Of a DNA stretch of 7,596 nucleotides, positions 6,278-7,596 are shown in pieces (position 1 is the first letter of the stretch; every line of letters begins with the position of its first letter). The position numbers and the translations under genes were made by a program. The DNA is from Armatimonadota bacterium (lineage in GTDB: Bacteria > Armatimonadota > Zipacnadia > Zipacnadales > FEN-943), in the NCBI GenBank assembly GCA_029777735.1, contig JAKORR010000064.1, positions 1 to 7,596 on the forward strand, written 5' to 3'. A model generated the notes under the pieces. That model did not search any database. It saw only the letters and a list, made by a program, of their open reading frames with translations, and was not told the DNA's origin.

Positions 6278-7596
6278 ATGGCTTACCGGACCTTGATTTG
6301 GGTTTGGGCAGTGCTGGCCTTACCGGCCTTGTCGTTGGGGCAGACCGACCGGCCTTCCTGCTGGCTCGTGGTGGGTGACCAGGGGCGTGCCGCCGCCATA
6401 GCGAAGTTCGGCGCGGAGGCCTTGACCGAGGCTGGGTTCGACGTGGCTTCGCGGAACTCGGGGCGCGCGCCAAGCGCTATAGTGGTCTTCCCTCGCGCCG
6501 TGAGAGACGAAGCCGAGATGGGTGTCTTACACCAGATGGTCGAGGAGGGCGCGGGGCTGGTTGTGGTCTACAGTATGACGCCGGAACTGAGAGACGCCAC
6601 CCAGGAACTCCTTGCACCGTGGCATGCCTCCCTAGTGCCCTCGTCTCCCGACTCCGGCAAGCTCAAGATTTTGGCCCACGAGATCACGAGGGGGCTGGAC
6701 AAGCTGTTCGTGTGGCGCGTGCCGGGCACGCTCACCGGCGTCGAGCCGATACTGAAGCAGGGTTCCAACGTCATCGGAGGCGTCTCCACGCGCGGAGGCA
6801 AGCGCCTGGTGATTGTGCCCTTGGACGCCATCGTGCCAGGTCAGTCGGCAGACACGATACCACCGCCGAATCTTCAGCTCCTCGTCCAGGCGGTGAGTTG
6901 GGCTGCTCGGAATGCTGCGCCGGAGAAGACTGTCGTGGCGCCAGAGAACCGGCCACCTCTACCCGTAACGCCAGCGATTCCAAGGACCGCGCCAGTAGAC
7001 CGCGGCGAGTACCGGCGGCTGGCCTACACTGACATGGGCGCAGAGGACGAAAACTGGCCTGCAATCCGCGAGGCCGTGGAGAACTTGCTCAAGGACGCTA
7101 ATCTTGAGCCTAAGGACGTGCAGGGTCGCCAGCCGCGTGCCCACGCCGACAAGGATAGGCCCAAGGAGGCCGTTGATCCGCGTGATGCACCGCTGGTACG
7201 GGCCCTGAAGGACTCTCCGGCGCTAGTAGTGCTTGGGTCCTGGCGCGAGTTCGCGGACGTGGAAACGGTTGCTCTGAGCGCCTATGTGCGGGCGGGCGGT
7301 GCACTATTAGTGCTGCCGCGAGGAACAAACCAGACGAATATGAGGATTGTCAGCGTGAATGCTGTGCTGATAGAGTTCGGCATGGCGGTGTCGCTGGAGC
7401 GTGAGGCCGGAGAGCTGGAGCTGATTAAGTCGCCTCTGACAGAAGGGCTGGCCAAGATTACCCGCGTGCCCGCAGGGATCCTCGTGACTGGCTATCGTGG
7501 CACGGATGTGGCTCGCTGCAAGGGCTACTCGCTGGTGAGAGTGGACGAGATAGAATCAGGCCGCGTGGCGGTTGCAGACCCCCTGCCGATGGTGGA
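6278..7596 (+). CDS. Secreted protein with two amidotransferase-fold (ThuA/DUF4350-like) domains, C-terminus cut by window edge
   Basis: The frame is open from ATG 6278 to the window end (439 codons seen, no stop). The start has AGGAG (6266-6270) with a 7-base spacer. Residues 1-21 form a signal peptide (hydrophobic WVWAVLALPALSLG, likely cleavage near Gly21-Gln22), so the mature protein is exported. Two similar alpha/beta segments follow, separated by a proline-rich linker (about 215-241). The first (28-211) includes CWLVVGD, AIVVFPRAV, EEGAGLVVVYSM, EITRGLDKLFVWRVPG and NLQLLVQAVSWAAR. The second (242 onward) includes YRRLAYTDMG, ALVVLGSWREF, LSAYVRAGGALLVLPRGTNQ and SPLTEGL. The pattern of a strand, a helix, then an E/R-A-GGALLVL strand, followed by a late helix, resembles the class I glutamine amidotransferase-like fold of ThuA and DUF4350 proteins. 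No GxCxG nucleophile is seen in either segment, so a binding rather than amidase role is likely. Function is unknown; fold assignment is by eye only. Confidence 0.82.
   Translation, partial: MAYRTLIWVWAVLALPALSLGQTDRPSCWLVVGDQGRAAAIAKFGAEALTEAGFDVASRNSGRAPSAIVVFPRAVRDEAEMGVLHQMVEEGAGLVVVYSMTPELRDATQELLAPWHASLVPSSPDSGKLKILAHEITRGLDKLFVWRVPGTLTGVEPILKQGSNVIGGVSTRGGKRLVIVPLDAIVPGQSADTIPPPNLQLLVQAVSWAARNAAPEKTVVAPENRPPLPVTPAIPRTAPVDRGEYRRLAYTDMGAEDENWPAIREAVENLLKDANLEPKDVQGRQPRAHADKDRPKEAVDPRDAPLVRALKDSPALVVLGSWREFADVETVALSAYVRAGGALLVLPRGTNQTNMRIVSVNAVLIEFGMAVSLEREAGELELIKSPLTEGLAKITRVPAGILVTGYRGTDVARCKGYSLVRVDEIESGRVAVADPLPMV

Overview
The window is GC-rich bacterial chromosomal DNA. Spacing is compact, ribosome binding sites are canonical, and third codon positions are strongly G/C in the real genes. 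The gene set is a sialate O-acetylesterase-type protein, an AP-endonuclease-fold sugar isomerase/epimerase, two Gfo/Idh/MocA oxidoreductases, an M42 metallopeptidase, a DUF2225 protein and a secreted glutamine-amidotransferase-fold protein. This mix is typical of carbohydrate-scavenging uncultured lineages such as Armatimonadota, Planctomycetota-like or Hydrogenedentota-like bacteria. The phylum is an inference and cannot be fixed from this window. I saw no tRNA, rRNA, CRISPR array or transposase.

Left part, minus strand (1-2062). The N-terminus of a secreted sialate O-acetylesterase-like protein runs off the left edge (165 to 1). Upstream of it lies about 235 bp of apparently non-coding DNA, then a stretch (981 to 401) with coding-like codon use that is broken into three frames and is best read as a decayed or frameshifted gene. 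Next comes an intact TIM-barrel sugar isomerase/epimerase (1808 to 1011). Upstream of that, a second short coding-like stretch (2062 to 1876), also frameshifted, lies on the same strand.

Right part, plus strand (2174-7596). A reasonable sigma70-type promoter at 2174-2203 precedes a DUF2225 zinc-ribbon/TPR-like protein. After 150 bp comes a tight three-gene cassette: oxidoreductase, M42 peptidase, oxidoreductase. Both junctions are 4-base ATGA overlaps, so the three products are probably translationally coupled and act in one pathway. After a further 111 bp a secreted protein with two amidotransferase-like domains begins and runs off the right edge.

Taken together the intact genes suggest catabolism of modified sugars. 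An exported esterase could remove acetyl groups, a cytoplasmic M42 enzyme could cleave an amide-type conjugate, two NAD(P)-dependent dehydrogenases could oxidise and/or reduce sugar intermediates, and an isomerase/epimerase could interconvert ketoses. The linkage of these steps is inference. The strongest leads are the oxidoreductase-M42-oxidoreductase cassette, the Glu in the M42 enzyme where the family normally has an Asp metal ligand, and the two broken genes flanking the isomerase.
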